Made by a program: the position numbers and the translations under genes. From Swaminathania salitolerans (GTDB lineage: Bacteria > Pseudomonadota > Alphaproteobacteria > Acetobacterales > Acetobacteraceae), in assembly GCF_007988945.1 (NCBI RefSeq), contig NZ_BJVC01000001.1:186001-250000 (forward strand): a stretch of 64,000 nt of DNA. Reading direction: 5' to 3'. Positions 9,602 to 19,539 of this stretch are shown piece by piece; the first letter of the stretch is position 1; the number at the start of each line of letters is the position of its first letter. The notes below the pieces were generated by a model that did no database searches, had not been told where the DNA came from, and saw only the letters and a program-made list of their open reading frames with translations.

Positions 9602-9792
9602 CGAAGGTCTCGCGCGAGCGAGCGTGAAAGGGAATGCCGGAACGTCTCGCGTTCATTCGCGACAAGAGGCGGAGGCGGCAGCTGCCCCCGCAACTGTAAG
9701 CGGTGAGCCATCATGCAAAAACCACTATCCCCTGCAGCGGGACGGGAAGGGGCACGATGGCGAGGATCCGTGAGCCAGGAGACCTGCCTTCG
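9602..9792 (+). ncRNA. Cobalamin (AdoCbl) riboswitch
   Basis: The full consensus is readable in order: outer helix P1 (CGAAGG 9602-9607 with CCTTCG 9787-9792), AAAGGGAA at 9627-9634, GCTGCCCCCGCAACTGTAA near 9681-9699, CCACT and GGGAAGGGG in the P6/kissing-loop region, and the B12 box AGCCAGGAGACCTGCC at 9773-9788. The element precedes a short ORF and a Ni/Co transporter on the plus strand. In Gram-negative bacteria such switches usually hide the ribosome-binding site when cobalamin is abundant, so cobalt uptake should fall when B12 is sufficient. Confidence 0.95.
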
Positions 9793-9842
9793 TCGCGCGA
9801 ACCTGTCCGGGCGGGGTGAACCGGCATAATGGAGAGACGATC

Positions 9843-10055
9843 ATGATCCGCATTTCCCGTTCCCCGGCGCCCTGCATACCGGCGCCCTGCATACAGGTGC
9901 CCTGTATACCGGTGCTCTGCATACCTGCGTCCTGCATACCGGCATCCCGTGCGCGTATGCCCCGTTTCCGTGCGCCCCGCTTCCGTGCGTTTTGGTTCCG
10001 TGCGCCCGGTTTCCCGGCTTCCGGCGAATTCCGCGCCCCGGAGGGACGTCGATGA
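9843..10055 (+). CDS. Short Cys-repeat leader ORF overlapping the Ni/Co transporter gene
   Basis: A 70-codon ORF with a good ribosome-binding site (GGAGAG, 9831-9836) 6 nt before ATG 9843, 50 nt after the cobalamin riboswitch. Its stop TGA overlaps the transporter ATG (10052-10055, ATGA). The peptide is built from 15-bp/5-residue repeats: PAPCI, PAPCI, QVPCI, PVLCI, PASCI, then RAPRF, RAFWF, RAPGF. Five Cys recur exactly every five residues, followed by an Arg/Phe/Pro-rich half. I know no family with this pattern. It may be a translated leader coupling riboswitch output to the transporter, or a metal-binding or ribosome-stalling peptide. The transporter also has its own GGAGGG, so the ORF could be an accident of repeat expansion. 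Confidence 0.45.
   Translation: MIRISRSPAPCIPAPCIQVPCIPVLCIPASCIPASRARMPRFRAPRFRAFWFRAPGFPASGEFRAPEGRR
9870..10016 (+). repeat. Degenerate 15-bp tandem repeats
   Basis: Two consecutive arrays share a 15-bp period. The first is built on CCGGCGCCCTGCATA, about six units from 9870 to about 9960. The second is built on CCGTGCGCCCCGCTT, about four units to about 10016. Substitutions between units mostly keep the reading frame of the overlapping short ORF, and no unit length departs from 15 bp. Confidence 0.8.
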
Positions 10056-11077
10056 GCGGTGAGGCCCGTATCCCGTCGCGCCTGCGGACGCGTGTCCTTG
10101 CCCTCGGAGGGGGATTGTTTGCGGTCAATCTCGGGTTGTGGGTATGGACCTTCCTCCTGTTTCGCGGTCACCCCCTTCTTCTGGGCAATGCGCTGCTCGC
10201 CTATGGTTTCGGGTTGAGACATGCCGTGGATGCCGATCATATCGCCTCCATCGACAACGTGACGCGCAAATTCGTGCAGATGGGCCGGATGCCGGTCCTG
10301 ACCGGATTCTGGTTCGCCATCGGGCATTCCCTGATCGTCGTTCTGGCTGCACTCGGGACCGCCCTGCTGTCCCATGCGCTTCAGGATCGTTTCGGGGCAT
10401 GGCGCGATATCGGGAGCGTGGCCAGCACGCTCGTCTCCGCGGGGTTTCTATTCGCTCTCGCCGTGACCAATTTCGTCGTTCTCTGCGGAGCCTGGAAGGC
10501 ATATCGGGCGCTCCGGCAGGGGCGCTCCGTCGCGCAGATCGAGCAGGACGCCCTGGCACGCGGCGGCCTTCTGGCGCGCCTGCTGTCGCCGCTTTTCCGG
10601 CTCGTGACCAGAAGCTGGCATATGGTGCTGCTCGGTTTCCTGTTCGGGCTGGGCTTCGATACCGCAACAGAGGTCTCTCTGCTCGGGCTTTCGGCGTCGG
10701 AAGCCACGCGCGGCGTCTCGGTGGCGTCCATCATGATCTTCCCGGCGCTTTTCGCGGCCGGGATGGCGCTGATCGATACGGCGGACGGCGTGCTCATGCT
10801 CGGCGCCTATCGCTGGGCGTTCGTCGATCCGATGCGCAAGCTGCGCTACAATATCGCAATCACGCTGGTTTCGGTCATCGTCGCCGTCGGCATCGGCAGT
10901 ATCGAGACGCTCCGTCTCCTCGGCGATCGGATCGGATTCAGCGGCGCGGCCTGGCGGGTCGTGATCGCCCTCAGCGACAGCTTCAACACGATCGGTTTCA
11001 TCGTGATCGGCGTGTTCATTCTCGCCTGGGGCGCATCGCTGTTTCTGGCCCGGACGCGTCGCAAGGCGTCGGACTGA
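10052..11077 (+). CDS. Nickel/cobalt transporter, NiCoT family
   Basis: A 341-residue inner-membrane permease with about eight helices and the NiCoT signature RHAVDADHIASIDNVTRK in helix II (His57, Asp60, Asp62, His63 ligate the ion). The second signature, LGFDTATEVSLL, lies mid-protein. It moves Ni2+ and/or Co2+ inward, driven by membrane potential. The upstream cobalamin riboswitch points to cobalt supply for B12 rather than nickel supply. The start ATG 10052 has GGAGGG 6 nt upstream and overlaps the stop of the preceding short ORF. A cobF-like gene lies 0.6 kb downstream on the opposite strand. Ion preference is inferred from context. Confidence 0.93.
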   Translation: MSGEARIPSRLRTRVLALGGGLFAVNLGLWVWTFLLFRGHPLLLGNALLAYGFGLRHAVDADHIASIDNVTRKFVQMGRMPVLTGFWFAIGHSLIVVLAALGTALLSHALQDRFGAWRDIGSVASTLVSAGFLFALAVTNFVVLCGAWKAYRALRQGRSVAQIEQDALARGGLLARLLSPLFRLVTRSWHMVLLGFLFGLGFDTATEVSLLGLSASEATRGVSVASIMIFPALFAAGMALIDTADGVLMLGAYRWAFVDPMRKLRYNIAITLVSVIVAVGIGSIETLRLLGDRIGFSGAAWRVVIALSDSFNTIGFIVIGVFILAWGASLFLARTRRKASD

Positions 11078-11129
11078 GCCCACCCCGCCAGCGAGACCGG
11101 GCGCGCGGTCCGCGCCGTCGCGTCTCTCG

Positions 11130-11612
11130 TCAGTTCTCCTGTGCGGAGATGGTCTTTTCGGATGGGTGCTGGCCGGGTTTGCGGCCACGCATCAGCCAGT
11201 AGACGATGCCCAGAGCGAGCACCGAAGCAGACAGGGCCAGCATCTCCATGACGTTGACGCCATTCAGATCCAGAACGATGAACTTGCGCACGGTGGCCAT
11301 CATGCCGATGAGCAGCACCGAGCGCATACGCACGAGGCTGTGAGACGGCGTTTCCGGCTGGACGAGGATGGAATGCTTGAATTCCAGCGCGATCAGCACG
11401 GTAAAGCAGAGACCGAACAGCCCCTGCAGAATGACCGGGTCGGTCGGGGTCAGTCTGGCCGTGGCGATCATCGAGATAACGGCATAGAGCACGTGAACCA
11501 GGCCGAGCAGAGCGACTGCGGTCACGCAGAGCGTCAGGACCAGCATCGCGAATTCCTCGAAAAGATCGAAGAATCGCGCCAGTCGCGAAAATCCCGGAAT
11601 GCTCCTGATCAT
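11130..11612 (-). CDS. psiE: PsiE-like phosphate-starvation-inducible membrane protein
   Basis: A 160-residue protein with four predicted membrane helices. It has the conserved core LIALEFKHSILV...RMRSVLLIGMMATVRKFIVLDL typical of the PsiE family. E. coli PsiE is induced by phosphate starvation, but its molecular role is unknown. The gene follows cobF on the minus strand after a 54-nt gap, so the two could share a transcript, and it converges on the Ni/Co transporter. No Pho box is obvious upstream. Confidence 0.85.
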   Translation of the reverse strand: MIRSIPGFSRLARFFDLFEEFAMLVLTLCVTAVALLGLVHVLYAVISMIATARLTPTDPVILQGLFGLCFTVLIALEFKHSILVQPETPSHSLVRMRSVLLIGMMATVRKFIVLDLNGVNVMEMLALSASVLALGIVYWLMRGRKPGQHPSEKTISAQEN

Positions 11613-11666
11613 GGGTCGTTCTTGGCTCCAAAAAACACGAAATCGTGATAATGGCGCCGAATTATA

Positions 11667-12488
11667 TCAATCCGTCATGGGAGGGAAGCGCTCATCCTTC
11701 ACGTCACGCGCCGTTTCCCCGCCCGGACCCGTCTCGCGCCGCAGCATATAGACATCCATCACCCAGCCGCGCTTTTCCTTGATGGCGCGGCGCGCCGTCT
11801 GGATGCTCGCGAAAACCTCGCATAACCGACCGGAGATCACGCGCTCGTCTCCGGTCCCGAGATTCGCTCCCCAGAGCACGGTAAGCTCGGTATTCGTCCG
11901 GAGCCGTTCGAGCGCGGCCCCGCTATCGAGCATGACGATGGCGCTTCCGAGATCGTCCGGCCACCCCCGGGCCAGAAGCCGCGCAGGCAGGATCGTGATC
12001 TTCTCTCCGATGGCGCCGAGCGTCGTTTTGTGGCGTGCGGCCAGGGTCTGGACGCTCGTGATTCCGGGAATGACCTCGAATGCGAAGGATACGCCCCGTC
12101 TCCGGACCGTCTCGATGATCCGTAACGTGCTGTCGAAAAGAGACGGATCGCCCCAGACCAGAAATGCCCCGCAGCCGTTTTCGGGCAAGGCCTCCACGAT
12201 CATGGTCTCGAACCGGTCGGCGAGGGCGTCATGCCAGGCAGCGACCCGGGCACGATACTCCGCAATGCGCGCATCGCGTTGCGGCACATCGTAGCACACC
12301 CATCGATACCGGTCATGGGTCATGACCTGACGGCACAATGCCTCGCGAACGGCGCGCAGCCCGGCTTTTTCGCTTCCCTTGTCCGGCAGGAAAAAGATCC
12401 CGGCCCTGTTCATCGCCTTGACGGCCTGCAGGGTCAGCTGATCGGGATCTCCGGCGCCAATGCCGATGAGAAGAACGGTCTTCGTCAT
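11667..12488 (-). CDS. cobF: Precorrin-6A synthase (deacetylating)
   Basis: A 273-residue SAM-dependent methyltransferase of the tetrapyrrole methylase fold. It has the N-terminal IGIGAGDPDQLTLQAVKA loop, FLVWGDPSLFDST (SAM-binding GDP loop) and VIPGITSVQTLAARH. CobF methylates C-1 of precorrin-5 and releases acetate to give precorrin-6A, a step unique to the aerobic cobalamin pathway. The length matches the family. ATG 12488 has AAGGAG about 12 nt upstream. No other cob gene lies in the window, but the riboswitch-controlled cobalt transporter nearby fits a dispersed aerobic B12 pathway. Confidence 0.92.
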   Translation of the reverse strand: MTKTVLLIGIGAGDPDQLTLQAVKAMNRAGIFFLPDKGSEKAGLRAVREALCRQVMTHDRYRWVCYDVPQRDARIAEYRARVAAWHDALADRFETMIVEALPENGCGAFLVWGDPSLFDSTLRIIETVRRRGVSFAFEVIPGITSVQTLAARHKTTLGAIGEKITILPARLLARGWPDDLGSAIVMLDSGAALERLRTNTELTVLWGANLGTGDERVISGRLCEVFASIQTARRAIKEKRGWVMDVYMLRRETGPGGETARDVKDERFPPMTD

Positions 12489-12745
12489 CCTCGCCTGTTT
12501 CTCCTTGCTCGATGTCCGGTGGGCCGGTCCCGCCCCGATCCCTGTCCGACGCGAACGCTCTAGGCGCGACACTTCGGAGAATCAATCCCGGTCCCGCCGG
12601 GGAAGCGCCCCGGATCGAGGGAGATTTCCGGCACAGGAATCCGGAACAGGAACTTGAAAACTGAATCGTTGGTCAGAATCATGTTGATTTGTTCTTCAGA
12701 CGGACCGTATCGTCAAGGCAACGAAACACGAGAGGCCTGCTTGCG

Positions 12746-14134
12746 ATGATGCCGGATATTGCCTGTGGCCGACTGACCGAATCGCAGCTCGAGCGGAATT
12801 TCTCCGACGCGCATCCCGGTCTGACCCGCGATCAGGCAGCGCTCGAGGCGGAGCGGTGTTTCTACTGTCACGACGCACCCTGTATCGAGGCCTGTCCGAC
12901 CGGCATCGATATTCCACGTTTCATCAAGGCCATTGCCGTGGATAATCCCGGCGGCGCGGCCCGTATCATTCTGGACGCCAATATTCTCGGCGGGTCCTGT
13001 GCCCGTGTCTGTCCGACCGAGATATTATGCGAGCAACGATGCGTCCATACGGCCATCGAGTCCGGTCGGCCCGTAAGGATCGGAGCACTCCAGCGTCATG
13101 CGACGGACTGGCAGATGGAGCAGGACGATCATCCCTTCACCCGGGGGGAGCCGACAGGAAAGCGCATCGCCGTCGTGGGGGCGGGGCCTGCGGGGCTGGC
13201 CTGTGCGCATCGTCTCGCCATGCGCGGTCATGAGGTGGTCGTGTTCGATCGCCATGAAAGACCGGGCGGACTCAACCAGTACGGGGTCGCCGCCTACAAG
13301 CTTGCCGATGATTTCGCGCAAAGGGAGGTCGATTTCCTCATGGCGATCGGCGGGATCCGGTTCGAGGCTGGGTGTAGTCTGGGGCGCGATATCACGCTGG
13401 CATCGCTGCGCAACGCCTATGATGCCGTTTTTCTCGCGCTCGGTCTTGGCGGCGTGCGGGCGCTCGGCCTCGATAACGCGCAGAACCCTTCCGTGATCGA
13501 TGCGGTCGCCTTCATCGAGGCGTTGCGATCCGCACCGTACCGGCAGGCGCGGGTCGGCAGGCGTGTCGTCGTCATAGGGGGCGGAAATACCGCAATCGAC
13601 GCAGCGGTCCAGGCCAGATTGCTCGGCGCAGAGGAGGTCACTCTGGTCTATCGTCGCGGCACGGAGTCGATGTCGGCCACGCCGGAGGAACGGGACTGGG
13701 CACGGGTGAACGATGTCACCATCCGGGTCTGGGCACGCCCCGATCGCCTCCTGATCGAGAACGGAACGCTTCGGGGCGTGTCCTTCCTGCGCGGCAGGCC
13801 CGGTCCGGATGGCGCGCCGCTCTACGACCCGGAGGCAGGCTTCGTGCTCGAGGCCGACATGGTGCTCAAGGCGATCGGGCAATCCCTCCTCCCGCTTTCG
13901 CCGGAAGGGGAGATGCCGCGCGTGCAGGACGGGCGCATCGTCGTCACGCAGGGCGGGAGAACCACGCTGCCCGGGGTATATGCCGGCGGCGATTGCACGA
14001 TCGGCGCGGATCTGACGGTCGTTGCGGTACGGGATGGGCGCGATGCCGCCGAATCCATTCATGCCGCCCTTGCCGGTGCGGTCCGCAATAACGGGCAGGA
14101 TCCCGACGGGAAAGGAGCTGGCTCTCATGGCTGA
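12746..14134 (+). CDS. preT: NAD-dependent dihydropyrimidine dehydrogenase, subunit PreT
   Basis: A 462-residue electron-input subunit, related to the glutamate synthase small subunit. It has N-terminal Fe-S cysteines (CFYCHDAPCIEACP near residue 37, CARVCPTEILCEQRC near residue 85), an FAD loop VVGAGPAGLA near 142 and an NAD(P) loop GGGNTAID near 276. With PreA it reduces uracil and thymine to the 5,6-dihydro forms using NADH. Start: ATG 12746 (or 12749), after AGAGG. It overlaps preA by 8 bp and opens the six-gene operon. The upstream 257 bp separates it from divergent cobF and must hold its promoter. Confidence 0.92.
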   Translation: MMPDIACGRLTESQLERNFSDAHPGLTRDQAALEAERCFYCHDAPCIEACPTGIDIPRFIKAIAVDNPGGAARIILDANILGGSCARVCPTEILCEQRCVHTAIESGRPVRIGALQRHATDWQMEQDDHPFTRGEPTGKRIAVVGAGPAGLACAHRLAMRGHEVVVFDRHERPGGLNQYGVAAYKLADDFAQREVDFLMAIGGIRFEAGCSLGRDITLASLRNAYDAVFLALGLGGVRALGLDNAQNPSVIDAVAFIEALRSAPYRQARVGRRVVVIGGGNTAIDAAVQARLLGAEEVTLVYRRGTESMSATPEERDWARVNDVTIRVWARPDRLLIENGTLRGVSFLRGRPGPDGAPLYDPEAGFVLEADMVLKAIGQSLLPLSPEGEMPRVQDGRIVVTQGGRTTLPGVYAGGDCTIGADLTVVAVRDGRDAAESIHAALAGAVRNNGQDPDGKGAGSHG

Positions 14135-15395
14135 TCTGGGCATCGATTTCGCGGGGATCCGCGCCCCCAACCCTTTCTGGCTCGCCTCTGCGCCGCCCAC
14201 CGACAAGGAATACAATGTCAGGCGGGCGTTCGAGGCCGGCTGGGGCGGCGTCGTCTGGAAGACGCTCGGCGAGGATCCGCCTGTCGTGAATCTGAGTTCG
14301 CGTTATGGCGGGCTGGCCTATGGGGGACGGCGCCTCATGGGGCTGAACAATATCGAGCTCATTTCGGATCGGCCGCTTGCAACGAATATAGCGGAGATAA
14401 AGCGGGTAAAGCGCGCCTATCCCGATCGCGCGCTCGTCGTGAGCCTCATGGTGCCATGCGAGGAATCGCGCTGGCAGGCCATTCTCCCTCTCATCGAGGA
14501 GACGGGGGCGGACGGGATCGAACTCAATTTCGGCTGTCCCCATGGTATGTCGGAGCGCAATATGGGGGCCGCGATCGGTCAGGTGCCCGACTATGTCGAG
14601 ATGGTGACGCGATGGTGCAGGCAGAACACCCGTATGCCCGTCATCGTCAAGCTCACGCCGAATGTGACCGATATTCTCCAGCCCGCGCGCGCAGCCCGCA
14701 AGGGAGGGGCCGATGCCGTCTCGCTCATCAATACCGTGCAGTCGGTCATCGGTGTGGATCTGGATGTCATGGCGCCGATGCCGGTCGTGGACGGGAAGGG
14801 GACGCATGGGGGGTATTGCGGCCCGGGCGTCAAGCCGATTGCGCTGCGTATGGTGGGCGAGATCGCTCGGGACCCGGCGATGCACGGCATTCCGATCTCG
14901 GGCATGGGCGGAATCGGTTCGTGGCGCGATGCTGCGGAGTTTCTCGCCATGGGGGCGGGGTCGCTCCAGATCTGTACGGCTGCGATGCATTACGGGTTCA
15001 GGATCGTCGAGGACCTGATCGACGGGCTGTCGCGCTGGATGGATGGCAAGGAGTACGGCGCCGTGCGCGACGTGACGGGCAGAGCCGTTTCGCGTTACGT
15101 GCCATGGAACGCGCTCAACATGAATTTCCGCACGCTCGCCCGGATCGATGCGGATCGCTGCATAGGATGCGGTCTGTGCCATATAGCCTGCGAGGATACG
15201 TCGCATCAGGCGATCGCGAGGCAGGACGACAATGGCCGCAGGACCTATGAGGTGATCGGGGAGTCCTGTGTCGGGTGCAATCTCTGCGCTCATGTCTGCC
15301 CCGTAAGCGACTGCATCACCATGGAGCCCCAGCCCTGCACCCATGAGCTGACCTGGCCGTATCATCCGTCCAATCCGAACCGGATCGTTGCGTAA
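14127..15395 (+). CDS. preA: NAD-dependent dihydropyrimidine dehydrogenase, subunit PreA
   Basis: A 422-residue catalytic subunit. A dihydroorotate-dehydrogenase-like FMN barrel (IRAPNPFWLASAPP at the start, then ELNFGCPHGMSERNMG and SGMGGIGSW) is followed by two 4Fe-4S clusters, CIGCGLCHIAC near residue 344 and CVGCNLCAHVC near residue 380. It takes electrons from PreT through the clusters and reduces pyrimidines at FMN. The start has AAAGGAG 9 nt upstream, and the 8-bp overlap with preT implies translational coupling and 1:1 expression. All expected domains are intact. Confidence 0.95.
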   Translation: MADLGIDFAGIRAPNPFWLASAPPTDKEYNVRRAFEAGWGGVVWKTLGEDPPVVNLSSRYGGLAYGGRRLMGLNNIELISDRPLATNIAEIKRVKRAYPDRALVVSLMVPCEESRWQAILPLIEETGADGIELNFGCPHGMSERNMGAAIGQVPDYVEMVTRWCRQNTRMPVIVKLTPNVTDILQPARAARKGGADAVSLINTVQSVIGVDLDVMAPMPVVDGKGTHGGYCGPGVKPIALRMVGEIARDPAMHGIPISGMGGIGSWRDAAEFLAMGAGSLQICTAAMHYGFRIVEDLIDGLSRWMDGKEYGAVRDVTGRAVSRYVPWNALNMNFRTLARIDADRCIGCGLCHIACEDTSHQAIARQDDNGRRTYEVIGESCVGCNLCAHVCPVSDCITMEPQPCTHELTWPYHPSNPNRIVA

Positions 15396-15466
15396 TCGCG
15401 AAAATTGCTGGAGCATCGATGCGTGGAGAAACAGGCAGATCGCAGGCGAGGCAGGAGAGGCAGCTC

Positions 15467-16708
15467 ATGAGTGACACGAACATGCGTATCGACGGACCGG
15501 CCCTCTGGGCGGACCTGCTGGAGACGGCGCGTTTCGGCGGAACGCCGAAAGGGGGGATCCGCCGTCTCACCCTGAGCGAGGAGGACCGGCAGGTCCGGGA
15601 CTGGTTCGCTTCCGCCTGCGAGAAACTGGGATGCCGGGTCGAAGTGGATTCGATGGGCAACATGTTCGCCCGTCGTGCGGGTCAGGACGATACCCTGCCG
15701 CCGATCACCATGGGGAGCCATCTGGATACCCAGCCGACCGGCGGGAAATTCGACGGCATACTCGGCGTACTCGGCGGGCTTGCCGTCCTGCGGGCGCTCG
15801 AGTCCTCGGGTTACGAGACGCGTCATCCGCTCGAGGTGATCAACTGGACGAATGAGGAAGGCGCGCGGTTTTCTCCTCCGATGATGTGTTCGGGTGTGTT
15901 TGCCGGCGTCTTTGACGAGCAGGAGGTGCTCGACAAGCGCGATCGCGCGGGAGCGCGGTTCGGCGATGCGCTGGAGGCCATCGGCTATCGGGGCGAGACA
16001 CGATGCGGCGAGCGCCCGCTTGCGGCCTATTTCGAGCTTCATATCGAGCAGGGGCCGGTTCTCGAGGCGGAATCGCGCGTGATCGGCGCTGTGAGCGGCG
16101 TGCAGGGTATGCGCTGGTTCGAGGTCTCGCTGACGGGGCGGGACGCCCATGCCGGTTCGACCCCGATGGCCATGCGATGCGATGCGCTCCTGACCGCGGC
16201 ATCGATGATCGAGGCGGTGGCGGCGCTGGCCCGCGCCCATGGCTCTGCCGCCCTGGGGACGGTCGGACTGATCGAGAACCGGCCCAATAGCAGCAATGTC
16301 GTGCCGGGAGAGGTGTTCTTCACCGTCGATCTCCGTCATCCCGACGATGCGGTGCTCGCGCGTATGGAGGAGGATCTCCGGGCGCGTTTCGAGCGGATCG
16401 CTGCAGGGAGCGGAACCGTCATGACGCTGACCCGTATCTGGGATGCCCCTGCCGTTCATTTCGATCCGCGCTGTATCGAGATGGTCGCGGAGGCCGCGCG
16501 AGAGGCCGGATACGATCCGAGACCGATCGTGTCCGGGCCGGGTCACGATGCGGCCTATCTCGCCCGCGTGGCCCCGACCGCGATGATTTTCGTCCCGTGT
16601 CGCGACGGGCTCAGTCATAACGAGGCCGAGAGCATCACGGAAGAAGAGGCCGAAGCCGGCGCCAATGTGCTTCTCGGTGCGGTGTTGCGCGCCGACCGGC
16701 TCCTGTAA
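15467..16708 (+). CDS. Zn-dependent N-carbamoyl-beta-alanine amidohydrolase (beta-ureidopropionase type)
   Basis: A 413-residue M20-fold amidase of the HyuC/AllC/beta-ureidopropionase group. Metal ligands are visible in GSHLDTQPTGG, FDGILGVLGG, NEEGARF, ELHIEQGP and DGLSHNEAE. The dimerisation domain has GRDAHAGSTPM and the Asn-rich NRPNSSNVVPG. Family members hydrolyse N-carbamoyl amino acids or allantoate. Sitting between preTA and a dihydropyrimidinase, it most likely releases beta-alanine, CO2 and ammonia from N-carbamoyl-beta-alanine, the last step of reductive uracil catabolism. AGGAGAGG precedes ATG 15467. An allantoate or N-carbamoyl-amino-acid role is less likely in this context. Confidence 0.88.
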   Translation: MSDTNMRIDGPALWADLLETARFGGTPKGGIRRLTLSEEDRQVRDWFASACEKLGCRVEVDSMGNMFARRAGQDDTLPPITMGSHLDTQPTGGKFDGILGVLGGLAVLRALESSGYETRHPLEVINWTNEEGARFSPPMMCSGVFAGVFDEQEVLDKRDRAGARFGDALEAIGYRGETRCGERPLAAYFELHIEQGPVLEAESRVIGAVSGVQGMRWFEVSLTGRDAHAGSTPMAMRCDALLTAASMIEAVAALARAHGSAALGTVGLIENRPNSSNVVPGEVFFTVDLRHPDDAVLARMEEDLRARFERIAAGSGTVMTLTRIWDAPAVHFDPRCIEMVAEAAREAGYDPRPIVSGPGHDAAYLARVAPTAMIFVPCRDGLSHNEAESITEEEAEAGANVLLGAVLRADRLL

Positions 16709-18802
<2,094 letters not shown>

Positions 18803-18808
18803 AAGACG

Positions 18809-19498
18809 ATGACGACGATATCGGAACCTGTAACCCGCCCTGTGACCCTGTATGTGTACGATCACTGTCCCTTCTGCGTTCGGGCGCGTATGCCTCTGGG
18901 GCTGAAATCCATACCGCACGAGCTGGTCTTCCTTCCCAATGATGACGAGGCCACGCCGATCGGCATGATCGGACGCAAGATGCTGCCGATACTCGAGGAT
19001 GGTGCGGGGTTCACCGCCGAAAGCCTCGATATCGTCGCGAGACTGGACGAACGTGCCCCGGCCCGGATGTTCGGGCAAAAGCCGCGCGATGTAATCCTGT
19101 CCTGGATCGAGCGGTGGGATCATGCGGTGAACGGTCTGGTCATTCCGCGTACGCCCGACCCCGTGTTTCCGGAATTCGCCCGGCTCTCCTCCCGTCAGTA
19201 TTTCACGCGCAAGAAGGAAGAGAGCTTCGGTGCCTTCTCCGGTCTTCTGGAACGGACCGGGGATTTCCTTTCGCAAATTGCGGAGGGGCTGGAGGCGCTG
19301 GTGCCAGTCCTGCCGGATCCGGAAAAACCGAGTATGGACGACATCGTGCTTTTTCCGGTGTTGCGGTCGCTCACCATTCTGCCGGATCTCCTGTTTCCAG
19401 CCCCTGTCGAACGCTATCTCCAGCGCATGGCGGAGCGCTCTGCCGTGCCGCTCGTATCGACCTTGCGAGAGCGGCAGAAAAACGCGGCCCGACCATGA
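18809..19498 (+). CDS. grxB: Glutaredoxin 2 (GrxB-type, GST fold)
   Basis: A 229-residue GST-fold glutaredoxin. It has the N-terminal thioredoxin domain LYVYDHCPFCVRARM with a CPFC active site (CPYC in E. coli), then MLPILEDG, and an all-helical C-terminal domain with PSMDDIVLFPVLRSLT. Grx2 proteins reduce glutathione mixed disulfides. It starts 6 nt after the dihydropyrimidinase stop and so probably rides on the pyrimidine operon. A link between it and pyrimidine breakdown is not known to me; it may protect the oxygen-sensitive Fe-S enzymes. Confidence 0.88.
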   Translation: MTTISEPVTRPVTLYVYDHCPFCVRARMPLGLKSIPHELVFLPNDDEATPIGMIGRKMLPILEDGAGFTAESLDIVARLDERAPARMFGQKPRDVILSWIERWDHAVNGLVIPRTPDPVFPEFARLSSRQYFTRKKEESFGAFSGLLERTGDFLSQIAEGLEALVPVLPDPEKPSMDDIVLFPVLRSLTILPDLLFPAPVERYLQRMAERSAVPLVSTLRERQKNAARP

Positions 19499-19539
19499 GC
19501 GCATTCGCGGTGCGAACCGGTCGGGGGCGAGCGGTGATC

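Noticed and set aside
6869-9706. Very long plus-strand open frame (945 codons)
   Set aside because: It lies antisense to the well-supported SDR and aldehyde dehydrogenase genes; the sequence is the compositionally biased shadow expected in GC-rich DNA.
9870-10016. Repeat array considered as a CRISPR
   Set aside because: The repeats are directly abutting 15-bp units without spacers and lie in an ORF; no cas genes are in the window.
9725-10375. Minus-strand open frame with QGAG-type repeats opposite the Ni/Co transporter start
   Set aside because: It is the mirror of the 15-bp tandem repeats and the antisense of the riboswitch and transporter. It has no ribosome-binding site or conserved domain.
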